Assembly (NCBI RefSeq): GCF_006228125.1
Contig: NZ_VDFY01000162.1
Span: forward strand, 1-64,000
Direction of reading: 5' to 3'
Source: Micromonospora orduensis
GTDB taxonomy: Bacteria > Actinomycetota > Actinomycetes > Mycobacteriales > Micromonosporaceae
DNA length: 64,000 nt
The notes below the pieces were generated by a model. That model did no database searches and had not been told where the DNA came from. It saw nothing but the letters and a program-made list of their open reading frames with translations. Shown piece by piece: positions 28,997 to 36,545 of the stretch. The position numbers and the translations under genes were made by a program. Position 1 is the first letter of the stretch; each line of letters starts with the position of its first letter.

Positions 28997-29470
28997 GTGA
29001 GGAAGCAGTACTACGAGTACCGGCACGTCGTCGGCTTCGAGGAGACGAACCTCGTCGGCAATGTCTACGACGTCTACTACGAGCGTTGGCAGGGGCGGTG
29101 CCGGGAGATGTTCCTGCTCGAGCACGCTCCGGGAGTGCTCGACCAGTTGAGCGGCGACCTGGAGCTACGCCCGGTCGACTCCGAGTGCGAACACCTGGGC
29201 GAGGTTTCCGCCTTCGACGAGGTGTCGATCCGGATGCGGCTGGACGAGCTGACCCAGACCCAGATCGGCTTCGCCTTCGACGTCGTGCGGGTGCGCGACG
29301 GGGTGGAGGACCTGATCGCCCGGTGCCGTCAGCGGGTGGCGTGCGTACGTGACGTCAACGGCGCCAGCACCCCCGCGCAGGTACCGGCACAGCTCGCATC
29401 GGCGCTGAGCGTCTACGCGGTCGCCCCCGCCACCCAGGCCAGGGGCACCGGCACCGGAGGCCGGGCGTGA
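28997..29470 (+). CDS. Hotdog-fold thioesterase, CalE7/enediyne-type
   Basis: 157 residues with the signature of the hotdog acyl-ACP thioesterases known from enediyne clusters (CalE7/DynE7 group): YEYRHVVGFEETNLVGNVY, YYERWQGRCREMFLLEHAP, and a later FDEVSIRMRLDEL strand. Those enzymes hydrolyse polyketide chains from carrier proteins without a Ser-His-Asp triad, relying on Arg and main-chain contacts. Here it is probably a releasing or editing enzyme for the PKS. The C-terminal 25 residues are a low-complexity tail. The GTG start has CGGAGG at six bases. It is followed by a P450 gene on the same strand. No enediyne PKS (PKSE) is present in this window. Confidence 0.87.
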   Translation: MRKQYYEYRHVVGFEETNLVGNVYDVYYERWQGRCREMFLLEHAPGVLDQLSGDLELRPVDSECEHLGEVSAFDEVSIRMRLDELTQTQIGFAFDVVRVRDGVEDLIARCRQRVACVRDVNGASTPAQVPAQLASALSVYAVAPATQARGTGTGGRA

Positions 29471-29566
29471 GTTCGGCCGGGCAGCGTGCACCCGCACCCC
29501 GTCCGCCACGGAAATCCGGGCTTCCCGCGCCCAGGTTCTCGCGATCCGACCACCTCGGGAGCTGAC

Positions 29567-30967
29567 ATGACGATCGCGAACGGCGCCGACCAGACGCCGA
29601 AGAATCCGGCGCGGCGGGCCGCGGGCGGCCGGCGGACGTACCCCGGGCCGCCGCCGTGGGCGACACCCGCACTGCTGCGCAAGCTGTGGGGTGACCGGCT
29701 GGGCCTGCTGTCCGACGCGGCGCGCGAGTACGGCGACGTGGTCCGGTTCGCCATGGGTCCCAAGACCCTCTACTTCTTCAACCACCCGGATCACGCCCGG
29801 CACGTGCTCGCCGACAACGCCGCCAACTACCACAAGGGACTGGGCCTGGCCGAAGCCCGACGGCGCATTCTCGGCGACGGCCTGCTCACCAGCGAGGGCG
29901 AGACGTGGCGCGGTCAGCGCCGGGTCATCTCTCCCGCCTTCCGCCGAGAGCGGATCGCCGGATTCACGGGTGTGGTGGCCGAAGCCGGCGCCCAGTTGAC
30001 CCAGCGCCTGGAGGCGCGGTCCGGGAACGTCGTGGACGTGGCCGAGGAGATGACGGCGCTGACGATGGACGTGCTCGGCAGGACTCTCCTCGATGTCGAT
30101 CTGAGCCCACTGAGCTTCCTGGGGTCCGCTTTTGAGGCCACCCAGGAGCAGGCGATGTTCGAGATGGTCACGCTGGGCGCGGTGCCGCTGTGGTTGCCGC
30201 TGCCGCGCCACCGCCGTTTCCGGGCGGCCAAACGGCAGATCGAGGACGCGGTACGGACGCTCGTCGCGTCCCGCGAGCGTGGCACGGGTACGGACGGGTC
30301 CGACCTCATGTCGGTGCTGCTCCGTGTCGCCGAGCGTGAGCAGGACACCGACGCCCGCTGGCGCGGGCTGCGGGACCAGATCATCACGATGCTCCTGGCC
30401 GGGCACGAGACCACGGCCAGCACGTTGTCCTGGGCCTGGTATCTGCTCAGCCGTCATCCCGAGGCGGCCGAGCGGCTGCGCGCCGAGGCGGTCGCGGTGC
30501 TCGGCGACCGCACACCCGAGTACGCCGACCTGACCAGACTGCCGTACACCACGATGGTCATCCAGGAGACGATGCGGCTCTACCCGGCGGTCTGGGGGTT
30601 GCCGAGAGTGGCCCTGGCCGCGGACGAGATCGGCGGATATCCGGTCCCCGCCGGCGCGGACATCATGATCAGCCCCTACACGCTGCACCGGCACCGCGAC
30701 TTCTGGGACGAGCCGGACCAGTTCCGGCCGGAGCGGTTCGCCTCCGACGCCCCGGCCGTCGCGCACCGGTACGCCTACATCCCCTTCGGGGCTGGCCCAC
30801 GGGTCTGTGTGGGAAGCCATCTCGGCATGCTCGAGGCCACCATCATCGCGGCGATGGTCGCGCGTCGCTTCCGGTTCGAGTTCGCGGGTCCGACCGATCC
30901 GGTGCCCGAGGCCATGCTGTCGCTGCGGATCCGCGGTGGCCTGCCGGTGCGGGTACGACCGGCCTGA
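29567..30967 (+). CDS. Cytochrome P450
   Basis: 466 residues, longer than the usual 400-residue actinomycete P450s and nearer to the CYP102/CYP4-like group. It has an N-terminal PGPPPWATPALLRKLWGD segment, I-helix LLAGHETTAS, ExxR in IQETMRLYPAVWGLPR, a PERF motif and heme loop FGAGPRVCVGSH with Cys414. No membrane anchor is seen, so it should be soluble. The ATG at 29567 has CGGGAG upstream. It lies just downstream of the hotdog thioesterase gene and converges with the SARP gene. It probably hydroxylates or epoxidises the assembled product or an acyl precursor; the substrate is unknown. Confidence 0.94.
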   Translation: MTIANGADQTPKNPARRAAGGRRTYPGPPPWATPALLRKLWGDRLGLLSDAAREYGDVVRFAMGPKTLYFFNHPDHARHVLADNAANYHKGLGLAEARRRILGDGLLTSEGETWRGQRRVISPAFRRERIAGFTGVVAEAGAQLTQRLEARSGNVVDVAEEMTALTMDVLGRTLLDVDLSPLSFLGSAFEATQEQAMFEMVTLGAVPLWLPLPRHRRFRAAKRQIEDAVRTLVASRERGTGTDGSDLMSVLLRVAEREQDTDARWRGLRDQIITMLLAGHETTASTLSWAWYLLSRHPEAAERLRAEAVAVLGDRTPEYADLTRLPYTTMVIQETMRLYPAVWGLPRVALAADEIGGYPVPAGADIMISPYTLHRHRDFWDEPDQFRPERFASDAPAVAHRYAYIPFGAGPRVCVGSHLGMLEATIIAAMVARRFRFEFAGPTDPVPEAMLSLRIRGGLPVRVRPA

Positions 30968-30994
30968 GCGCCACGTCCCGACGGCCGCCGCGGT

Positions 30995-31012
30995 CCCGGC
31001 CCACCGGCCGGG
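30995..31012. terminator. Possible terminator hairpin between convergent P450 and SARP genes
   Basis: CCCGGCC-CACC-GGCCGGG forms a perfect 7-bp stem with a 4-base loop in the 62-base gap between convergent genes. There is no T-run, as is common in actinomycetes. Confidence 0.4.
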
Positions 31013-31029
31013 GCACCCGGCGGACCGGT

Positions 31030-31836
31030 CTACGAGGCGAGCCAGACCGGCTCGGAGTCCAGGGCGCCGGCGAGGATCGCCTGGTGCAGCCGCTGCAACC
31101 GGGGGCCCGGCTCCACCCCCAGCTCGCTGCGCAGCACGGTACGGATCTGCCGGAACGCCTCCAGCGCGTTCCCGGCCCGCCCGCAGCGGTAGTACGCGGT
31201 CATCAGCAGGGCGTAGAGGTTCTCGTGCATCGGGTGCCGGGCCACCAGCATCGTCAACTCGCCCAGCAGGTCCGCGTGGCGGCCGAGGGCGATGTCGGCC
31301 TCGATCCGGCGTTCCAGCACGCCGAGCCTGTTCTCCTCCAGCGATGCCACCTCCGCACGGAGGATCCGCCCGGCCGGGACGTCCACCAGGGCCGGCCCGC
31401 GCCACAGGGCCAGCGCGCGACCCAGCAGTTCGGAGCTGGCCTTCGGGTCGCCGACGTCCACCGCGCGGCGACCCGCGCGTGCCAGGTTGTCGAACTCCGC
31501 GACGTCGGTCTCGCACAGCTGCCCGTCGAGCTGGTAGCCGGAGTGCCGGGTCTCCAGCAGCCGTCTCGCCCACTCGCGGTTCCGGGCGGCCGTGGTCAGC
31601 TTGGCTCTCAGCTGGAATATGTAGGTTTGCAGTGTGGTGGCGAAGCTGCGTGGCGGCCGGTCCCCCCAGAGCTCCTCGACGAGCGTCTGCGTGGTGACCA
31701 CCCGCCCGGCGTTGAGCGCGAGCAGCACGAGGATCTGCCGCTGCTTGGGCGCGCTCGGCATCACCGGCTGGTGGTTCAGGTACGCGGACGCCGGGCCCAG
31801 CAGTCGGACGACGAGTTTTCCGTCTACATTGATCAC
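31030..31836 (-). CDS. SARP-family transcriptional activator (AfsR/ActII-4-like, small)
   Basis: 268 residues. An N-terminal winged-helix (trans_reg_C) domain, about 5-100, includes LVVRLLGPAS, PKQRQILVLLALNAGRVVTT and LVEELWGDRPPRSFATTLQT. The bacterial transcriptional activation domain follows, with LWRGPALVDV, ASLEENRLGVLERRIEADI, HPMHENLYALLMTAYYRCGR and LGVEPGPRLQRLHQ. No NB-ARC extension is present, so it is a small SARP, a typical pathway-specific activator. GTG at 31836 was chosen over upstream starts because GGAG lies seven bases before it and homology begins there. Two TCGAG heptamers 11 bp apart lie 39-56 bases upstream, which suggests autoregulation. It is divergent from the DUF1702 gene. 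Confidence 0.94.
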   Translation of the reverse strand: MINVDGKLVVRLLGPASAYLNHQPVMPSAPKQRQILVLLALNAGRVVTTQTLVEELWGDRPPRSFATTLQTYIFQLRAKLTTAARNREWARRLLETRHSGYQLDGQLCETDVAEFDNLARAGRRAVDVGDPKASSELLGRALALWRGPALVDVPAGRILRAEVASLEENRLGVLERRIEADIALGRHADLLGELTMLVARHPMHENLYALLMTAYYRCGRAGNALEAFRQIRTVLRSELGVEPGPRLQRLHQAILAGALDSEPVWLAS

Positions 31837-31874
31837 TTCTCGGCTCCAAGGGCTCGTACCGGGTGACTTTCGGT

Positions 31875-31892
31875 TGCTCGATCTTGCCTCGA
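31875..31892 (-). promoter_or_regulatory. Putative SARP-binding direct repeats
   Basis: On the minus strand, TCGAGGC and TCGAGCA occur with a 4-base spacer, an exact 11-bp period, 39-56 bases upstream of the SARP start. This heptamer layout matches the repeats bound by ActII-ORF4-type activators. A good -10 box is not obvious downstream. Confidence 0.5.
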
Positions 31893-32059
31893 GCAGAACC
31901 CAAGCTTCCAGAGACATGGTCATGACCCGAAGGGTGAAGAACTCACCCCACAAACATGACACCGCAATGTACGAGAATCAATGGCCGACGCTGTGACGAA
32001 GTCGGACGACGGACAGCAACCGAGAGTAAGCACGCCCACATTTCCAGCGCCACGATGGA

Positions 32060-32081
32060 GGGTGACCCGTCGCTGTCACCC
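32060..32081. promoter_or_regulatory. Inverted repeat just before the DUF1702 gene
   Basis: GGGTGAC and GTCACCC form perfect 7-base arms around 8 bases, ending 13 bases before the GTG start and adjoining the ribosome site. It could be an operator or a 5' hairpin that influences translation. Confidence 0.35.
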
Positions 32082-32094
32082 GGAAGGTGGATAG

Positions 32095-33060
32095 GTGCCA
32101 ACTGTCTTCGGCTCGATGCGCAGGCTCATGCTGACCCCTCAGCTCGCCGACGTGACCTTCGCCAAACGGGGATTCCCGGCGCAGCCGTCCCCGGGCACCC
32201 AACACCTGGAGGCGGTGCCCCAGGCCGTGATCTGCGGATTCGAGTGGGGCATCGACGCCCGCGACCAGTGGGAGGTGGAGCGCCGGCTGGACCTCGTGAA
32301 CGAGGATCTGCGCGGTTTCGCCTACGAGGGGGTGACGATGGCCTTCACCGTCCTCGACGCCATGGGACGCGGCCACCGGACCCGCGATCTGCTTCTCGGG
32401 CCGGGGCGCCCGCACATTTTTCTGGCGTACATCGGTATGGGTTTCGCGATGGCCAGACTGCCCCGGAAATTGTGGAGCAAGGCCGTTCCCGACCTCGCCG
32501 GCGATCCCTATTACCCGACGATGAGCTGGCTCGCGGTCGACGGCTACGGATTTGACCGGGCCTATTTCGAGAAACCGCGCTGGATCGATGCGCAGCAGGT
32601 GCCGAAGCCCTACCCGTGGGAGGGTTCACCGGACTATTTCCTGCGCGCCGTCGATCAGGGCGTGGGCCGGGCGTTGTGGTTCATCTGCGGCGGTCGCGCC
32701 CCCGATGTCGCCGCCGCGGTGCACCGTTTCGCCGAGCACCGTCAACCCGATCTGTGGAGCGGTGTGGGGCTGGCCGCGACCTTCGCCGGGGGAAGCGACG
32801 CCGACGGCCTGGGCGCGCTGCGGCGGGCCGCCGGTGACCAGTGGCCGCAGATGGCACTGGGCGTGGTGTTCGCGGTGAAGGCGCGTTCGTATTCCGGTCT
32901 GGTGCCGGACTACAGCGCCACCGCCTGCCAGATCCTGGCCGGCCTCACCGTGGACAAGGCGGTCGCGCTCGCCGACGCCACCGCGGTGCACTCCCCCGGC
33001 GCCGAGCCCGCCTACGAGTTGTGGCGTCAGCGGATCCGGGCGCACTTCGACGACGAGTGA
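32095..33060 (+). CDS. DUF1702-family protein
   Basis: 321 residues resembling the DUF1702 proteins that accompany enediyne and other polyketide clusters. Recognisable parts are the N-terminal RGFPAQPSPGTQHLEAV, GFEWGID, RGFAYEGVTMAFTVLDA, FLAYIGMGFAMARLP, AVDGYGFDRAYF, DQGVGRALWFICGG and RHPDLW-like RQPDLWSGVGLAATFAGG. There is no signal peptide or membrane segment. The biochemical function of the family is not known to me. GTG at 32095 has GGAAGG upstream and a hairpin close by. It is divergent from the SARP gene and converges with the MaoC gene, from which a strong terminator hairpin separates it. Family assignment is by motif memory. Confidence 0.75.
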   Translation: MPTVFGSMRRLMLTPQLADVTFAKRGFPAQPSPGTQHLEAVPQAVICGFEWGIDARDQWEVERRLDLVNEDLRGFAYEGVTMAFTVLDAMGRGHRTRDLLLGPGRPHIFLAYIGMGFAMARLPRKLWSKAVPDLAGDPYYPTMSWLAVDGYGFDRAYFEKPRWIDAQQVPKPYPWEGSPDYFLRAVDQGVGRALWFICGGRAPDVAAAVHRFAEHRQPDLWSGVGLAATFAGGSDADGLGALRRAAGDQWPQMALGVVFAVKARSYSGLVPDYSATACQILAGLTVDKAVALADATAVHSPGAEPAYELWRQRIRAHFDDE

Positions 33061-33079
33061 CCGGCGCCAGGACGAGTGC

Positions 33080-33116
33080 GACCGGTACCGGCTCACGGGA
33101 CGAGCTGGTACCGGTC
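33080..33116. terminator. Bidirectional terminator hairpin
   Basis: A 10-base perfect inverted repeat (GACCGGTACC / GGTACCGGTC) extends through one G-T wobble and four more pairs to a 15-bp stem with a 7-base loop. It sits centrally in the 73-base gap between the convergent DUF1702 and MaoC genes. Confidence 0.72.
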
Positions 33117-33133
33117 TCCGGTGGGACGGACTG

Positions 33134-33994
33134 CTACCCGGACGGGACGCGATAGGCCATCCGACCCCGGTCGATGACCACGGTCCCGTCCCCGGTGGCC
33201 GTCTGGAACGAGGCGCTGCCGTCGTCTCCGCGCCAGATCGAGACGACGAGGGAGTCGCCCGGAACGACGGGTGCGGTGAACCGGCCGGACATCGCGACGA
33301 AGTTCGCCGGGTCGGAGCCGCACAGCTCGTGCAGCAGCACCCGCCCGGTGAATCCGAAGGTGCACGGCCCATGCAGGATCGGTCGGCTGAACCCCCCTCG
33401 CGCGGCGAACCGGGGGTCGGCGTGCAGCGGGTTCCGGTCACCGGAGAGCCGGTAGATCAACGCCTGCTCCGGTCTGGTGCGTTCCACGACCGTGTGGTCC
33501 GGGGTCCGGTTCGGCGGCGACCACGGCATGGAGCTGCCGCGGTCACCGCCGAACCCGCCCTCGCCCCGGATGAACATGCCGGACCGGGTGGTGATGACCG
33601 GTTCGCCGGTGGCGGGGTCGACCGCGACGCTCTCGAACCGGACCAGCGCGTCGGCGCCCTTGTCGTACATCCCGGTGACGGTCGACGAGGTGATGACCGT
33701 GCCGCAGACCGGCAGCGGCCGATGAAGCTCGACGTACTGCTCGGCGAGGACGAGGTTGGCACGGTCGAAGTCACCGATGCTGCGCGCCGGTGGGATCTGC
33801 GCTATCACCAGGCCGTAGGTGGGCAGCACCTTCTGCTCGACACCCTCGCTGTTCTCGGTGGTGAACTCCAGCTCGCGCAACGGATCGCCGAGGCCGGCGC
33901 CGACGCCGAGGGCGTACAGCAGCGCGTCCTTCGAGGTCCAGGATCGCTCGCACGGTTCCCCGGGTACGCCGACGAGACTGTGCTCGAGCGACAT
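33134..33994 (-). CDS. MaoC-like (R)-hydratase/dehydratase, double hotdog
   Basis: 286 residues resembling the eukaryote-type 2-enoyl-CoA hydratase 2 / MaoC family. The N-terminal half is a degenerate hotdog (YALGVGAGLGDPLREL, LPTYGLVIA). The C-terminal half carries the catalytic hydratase motif YRLSGDRNPLHADPRFA with Asp and His, then GGFSRPILHG. It hydrates or dehydrates enoyl/3-hydroxyacyl-CoA or ACP. In the cluster it may form the starter acid or provide a dehydration in trans. ATG at 33994 has GGAGG five bases upstream. It lies 33 bases downstream of the solute-binding-like gene on the same strand, so the two are probably co-transcribed. Confidence 0.88.
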   Translation of the reverse strand: MSLEHSLVGVPGEPCERSWTSKDALLYALGVGAGLGDPLRELEFTTENSEGVEQKVLPTYGLVIAQIPPARSIGDFDRANLVLAEQYVELHRPLPVCGTVITSSTVTGMYDKGADALVRFESVAVDPATGEPVITTRSGMFIRGEGGFGGDRGSSMPWSPPNRTPDHTVVERTRPEQALIYRLSGDRNPLHADPRFAARGGFSRPILHGPCTFGFTGRVLLHELCGSDPANFVAMSGRFTAPVVPGDSLVVSIWRGDDGSASFQTATGDGTVVIDRGRMAYRVPSG

Positions 33995-34027
33995 CGTGAC
34001 CTCCAGATGCTGACTCCGGTGCGGCGG

Positions 34028-35395
34028 CTACAGGCTGACGGCCAGGTCCTCGGGGGTGCGGCGGGGAGGTCCGTCGCAGTCCGCGTTGTAGGCGTCGAGG
34101 ATCTGCTGCGCCCGGCGGGTCGCCTCGACGAACCGGGCGTGGGGTTCGGCGCCGGAGGTCAGGACGTCGTGCATGGCGCTGGTGATCTCGCCCATGATGC
34201 CGGCCTGACCACCGAGCAGGGGGCCGAGCGCCGCCGGCGACCCGTCCCCGGCCTCCAGCTGCTCGCCCGCGACGCGCAGGCGGGGATTGTCGCGGTACAG
34301 GCCCTTGCGGAGGATGTCGACCGCTGCCCGGGTGACCGGGATGCGATAGTGGCGCTTGGCCCACTCCGCGGCGTTGCTCGGCCGGTTCAGGTACTGCATG
34401 AACGCCAGCGCGCCGTCCTGCTTGGCCGGGCTGAGACCGGCGGCGAGCCAGAGCGCGAACCCACCCATCATGACGCCGGCCAACGGAACCTCGTCGTTGT
34501 GCGGCAGCGGCCCCACCGCCACGGTGAATCCGTGCCGGTCGCCCCTGTCCAGCAGGTGCGACGCGTCCACCGAGGAGCTGAGGAAGAGCCCGATCCGCTG
34601 CTCCTCGAACGCGGCGTAGCCGCCCGGGAAGTCCAGGAGCTCGCCCGTGTAGAGGTAGTGGCCGTCCCGGTGCAGGCCCTGCCACCACCGGACGTAGTTC
34701 ATCATCTCGGTCGTGGCGAGGTCGACCTTCTCGGCCCGGCCGGAACGGCCGTTGTCGTGGTCCGCGATCAGCCCGCCCTGCTGGGCGACCGCCTGGAGGA
34801 AGACCCAGTAGAAGTTGGGCCAGGCGATGCCGTGCGTGGGCCCGTTGGGCAGTTTGGCGAGCGCCTGGCAGGCGGCCGTGACCTCGCGCCAGGTGCGCGG
34901 CGGCTCGGTCACGCCGGCCTTGGCCAGCAGGTCCATGTTGGCGTACAGCACGATCCCCGAGGCCGTACGGGGGATGGCCGTCAGCTCGCCGGCGTAGCGG
35001 AAGTAGTCGCGGGCCGCCGGCACCATGTCGTCGAGTATGACGGGCTCACCGAGGATCTCGGTCCGTCCGGCGATGGCGCGCTCGACGGGGGTGAACAGGG
35101 GGTTCCCGTCGTTCCCGAGCGTGTCCATGGCGCCGCGGGTGGCGGTGAAGTGGTACTCGGCGATGTCCGGCGCCTCGCCCCGTTCCGCCGCGCGGGCCAC
35201 CTCGGCGGGCATCGTCCGGAAGTCGTAACTGTTGATCTCGACCTGGTACTCCGGGTGTGCCGCGTTGAACTCGTCAGCGGCGATGACGGCGATGTCCGCC
35301 TCGTTGGTGGCCCAGCGGGCCGGGTCCGTCAGCCAGACATTGATCTTGATCGGTCGTTCTTCGGCGACGTCACTCGAACGGTGTGCTGCTGTCAT
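34028..35395 (-). CDS. Solute-binding-protein-like (ABC sugar-binding family) without signal peptide
   Basis: 455 residues with the fold pattern of family 1 extracellular solute-binding proteins: IKINVWLTDPARW, AADEFNAAHPEYQVEI, PDIAEYHF, LTAIPRTASGIVLYANMDLL, TWREVTAACQAL, GPTHGIAW, and AGVMMGGFALWLAAG. Unlike exported members it starts MTAAHRSSDVAEERP, with no hydrophobic signal sequence or lipobox Cys, and no permease or ATPase gene is nearby. It should therefore be cytoplasmic and may have a binding role unrelated to import. ATG at 35395 was chosen because GGAGG precedes it by five bases. A 12-base palindrome lies just upstream. Co-transcribed with the MaoC gene. Confidence 0.82.
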   Translation of the reverse strand: MTAAHRSSDVAEERPIKINVWLTDPARWATNEADIAVIAADEFNAAHPEYQVEINSYDFRTMPAEVARAAERGEAPDIAEYHFTATRGAMDTLGNDGNPLFTPVERAIAGRTEILGEPVILDDMVPAARDYFRYAGELTAIPRTASGIVLYANMDLLAKAGVTEPPRTWREVTAACQALAKLPNGPTHGIAWPNFYWVFLQAVAQQGGLIADHDNGRSGRAEKVDLATTEMMNYVRWWQGLHRDGHYLYTGELLDFPGGYAAFEEQRIGLFLSSSVDASHLLDRGDRHGFTVAVGPLPHNDEVPLAGVMMGGFALWLAAGLSPAKQDGALAFMQYLNRPSNAAEWAKRHYRIPVTRAAVDILRKGLYRDNPRLRVAGEQLEAGDGSPAALGPLLGGQAGIMGEITSAMHDVLTSGAEPHARFVEATRRAQQILDAYNADCDGPPRRTPEDLAVSL

Positions 35396-35407
35396 GTCAG
35401 CCTCCAT

Positions 35408-35419
35408 CTTGCCGGCAAG
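35408..35419. promoter_or_regulatory. Palindromic operator-like site before the solute-binding gene
   Basis: CTTGCCGGCAAG is a perfect 12-base palindrome beginning 13 bases upstream of the ATG, partly shared with the leader and next to the ribosome site. The shape resembles LacI-family operators that control sugar-binding genes. No LacI gene is visible here. Confidence 0.4.
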
Positions 35420-35433
35420 GCGGGTCACGGGTA

Positions 35434-35467
35434 GGCGCGCATCTCCACCGTGTCAGCGATGCGCGCC
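35434..35467. promoter_or_regulatory. Ten-base inverted repeat in the divergent region
   Basis: GGCGCGCATC and GATGCGCGCC are perfect 10-base arms with a 14-base spacer, in the 192-base divergent gap between the solute-binding gene and the hydrolase gene. Either an operator for a large dimeric regulator or a hairpin. CpG-rich arms make chance occurrence somewhat more likely. Confidence 0.35.
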
Positions 35468-35587
35468 GGGCCGCGCCTTCGGGTTTGCTCACCGGGGGCG
35501 GCGGTGGGGCAATCGGGAAGCTGACCGCCGCGCGGCACCGTGCTCTGATGGCTACTGCCGCGTCGACGCGCCGCGTGAGGAGGCAGG

Positions 35588-36466
35588 ATGCCGCGCACGG
35601 TACAGACTCCGGATGGTCGGCTGCTGGCTGTCGAGGAGCGGGGTGACCCCGCCGGCTGGCCGATCCTGGTCCACCACGGCACGCCGAGTTCCCGCAGGGC
35701 GGCCTTCTACGGCCCGTGGGTACGCGACGCCACCGCGCGCGGGCTACGGCTGATCAGCTACGACAGGCCCGGCTATGGCGGGTCCACGCCCCTGCCCAGC
35801 CGCACCGCCGCCGACACCGCCGCCGATGTCCGCGCGATCTGCGCCGAGCTGGACATCGACCGCCTCGGCACGTGGGGCTTCTCCGGTGGTGGTCCGCACG
35901 TACTGGCGTGCGCCGCCCTGCTGCCCGACCTGGTGACCGCCGCCGTGGCGCTGGCCGGGATGGCGCCGTTCGAGGGCGAGGGCCTCGACTGGTTCGACGG
36001 CATGTACCGGGACGACGTCGAGGACACCCAGCTGTACCTCACCGACCCGGTCGCGGCCTGGAAGAAGATGAGCCAGGACCGGGACGAGTTCCTGCTCGCG
36101 TCGACGGGCGAGATGTCCGGTGCGGACGAGTCACCGTTAACCGGGGACGATGCGGTGGACACGCTGGGCCGATTCCACGAGTTCCACTCCTCGAGCCGGA
36201 CCTTCGGGCTGACGCCGGGCATCCGGGGCTGGTGGGACGACAACGGTACGCAGTTGCGGCCGTGGGGATTCGACGTCGCCGACATCACCGTCCCCGTGCT
36301 GCTCATGTACGGCCGGCGGGACGTGTTCGTGCCGTCCGGCCACGGCGCATGGCTGGCCCGGCAGATCCCCGGCGTCGAGGCCCGGTGGTTCGACGAGGAC
36401 GGGCACGGGACGCTGGCGCGAAAGCGCGTGCCCGAGGCGCAGGAGTGGCTGTCCGAGCGGCGATAG
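35588..36466 (+). CDS. Alpha/beta hydrolase
   Basis: 292 residues of the alpha/beta-hydrolase superfamily: oxyanion region LVHHGTPSS, strand LISYDRPGYGGST, nucleophile elbow GFSGGGPH with Ser, acid region LMYGRRDVFVP and His in DEDGHGTLA. A full Ser-Asp-His triad is therefore present. There is no signal peptide. AGGAGG lies four bases before the ATG. The gene is alone on its strand, divergent from the solute-binding/MaoC pair and converging with the large minus-strand operon. A tailoring hydrolase, esterase or resistance function is possible; nothing in the sequence decides among these, and it might be only a neighbour. Confidence 0.88.
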   Translation: MPRTVQTPDGRLLAVEERGDPAGWPILVHHGTPSSRRAAFYGPWVRDATARGLRLISYDRPGYGGSTPLPSRTAADTAADVRAICAELDIDRLGTWGFSGGGPHVLACAALLPDLVTAAVALAGMAPFEGEGLDWFDGMYRDDVEDTQLYLTDPVAAWKKMSQDRDEFLLASTGEMSGADESPLTGDDAVDTLGRFHEFHSSSRTFGLTPGIRGWWDDNGTQLRPWGFDVADITVPVLLMYGRRDVFVPSGHGAWLARQIPGVEARWFDEDGHGTLARKRVPEAQEWLSERR

Positions 36467-36545
36467 TGGTCGACGGCCGCCGCAGCTGCGCCGGGCGTCG
36501 GGGCTGCGGGGCCGTCGAGGCTGCGGGGCCGGCCCGGTGCCGGGC

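Noticed and set aside
28997-33060. Enediyne cluster because of CalE7-like and DUF1702 proteins
   Set aside because: No PKSE or other warhead cassette genes in the window; the PKS genes are modular type.
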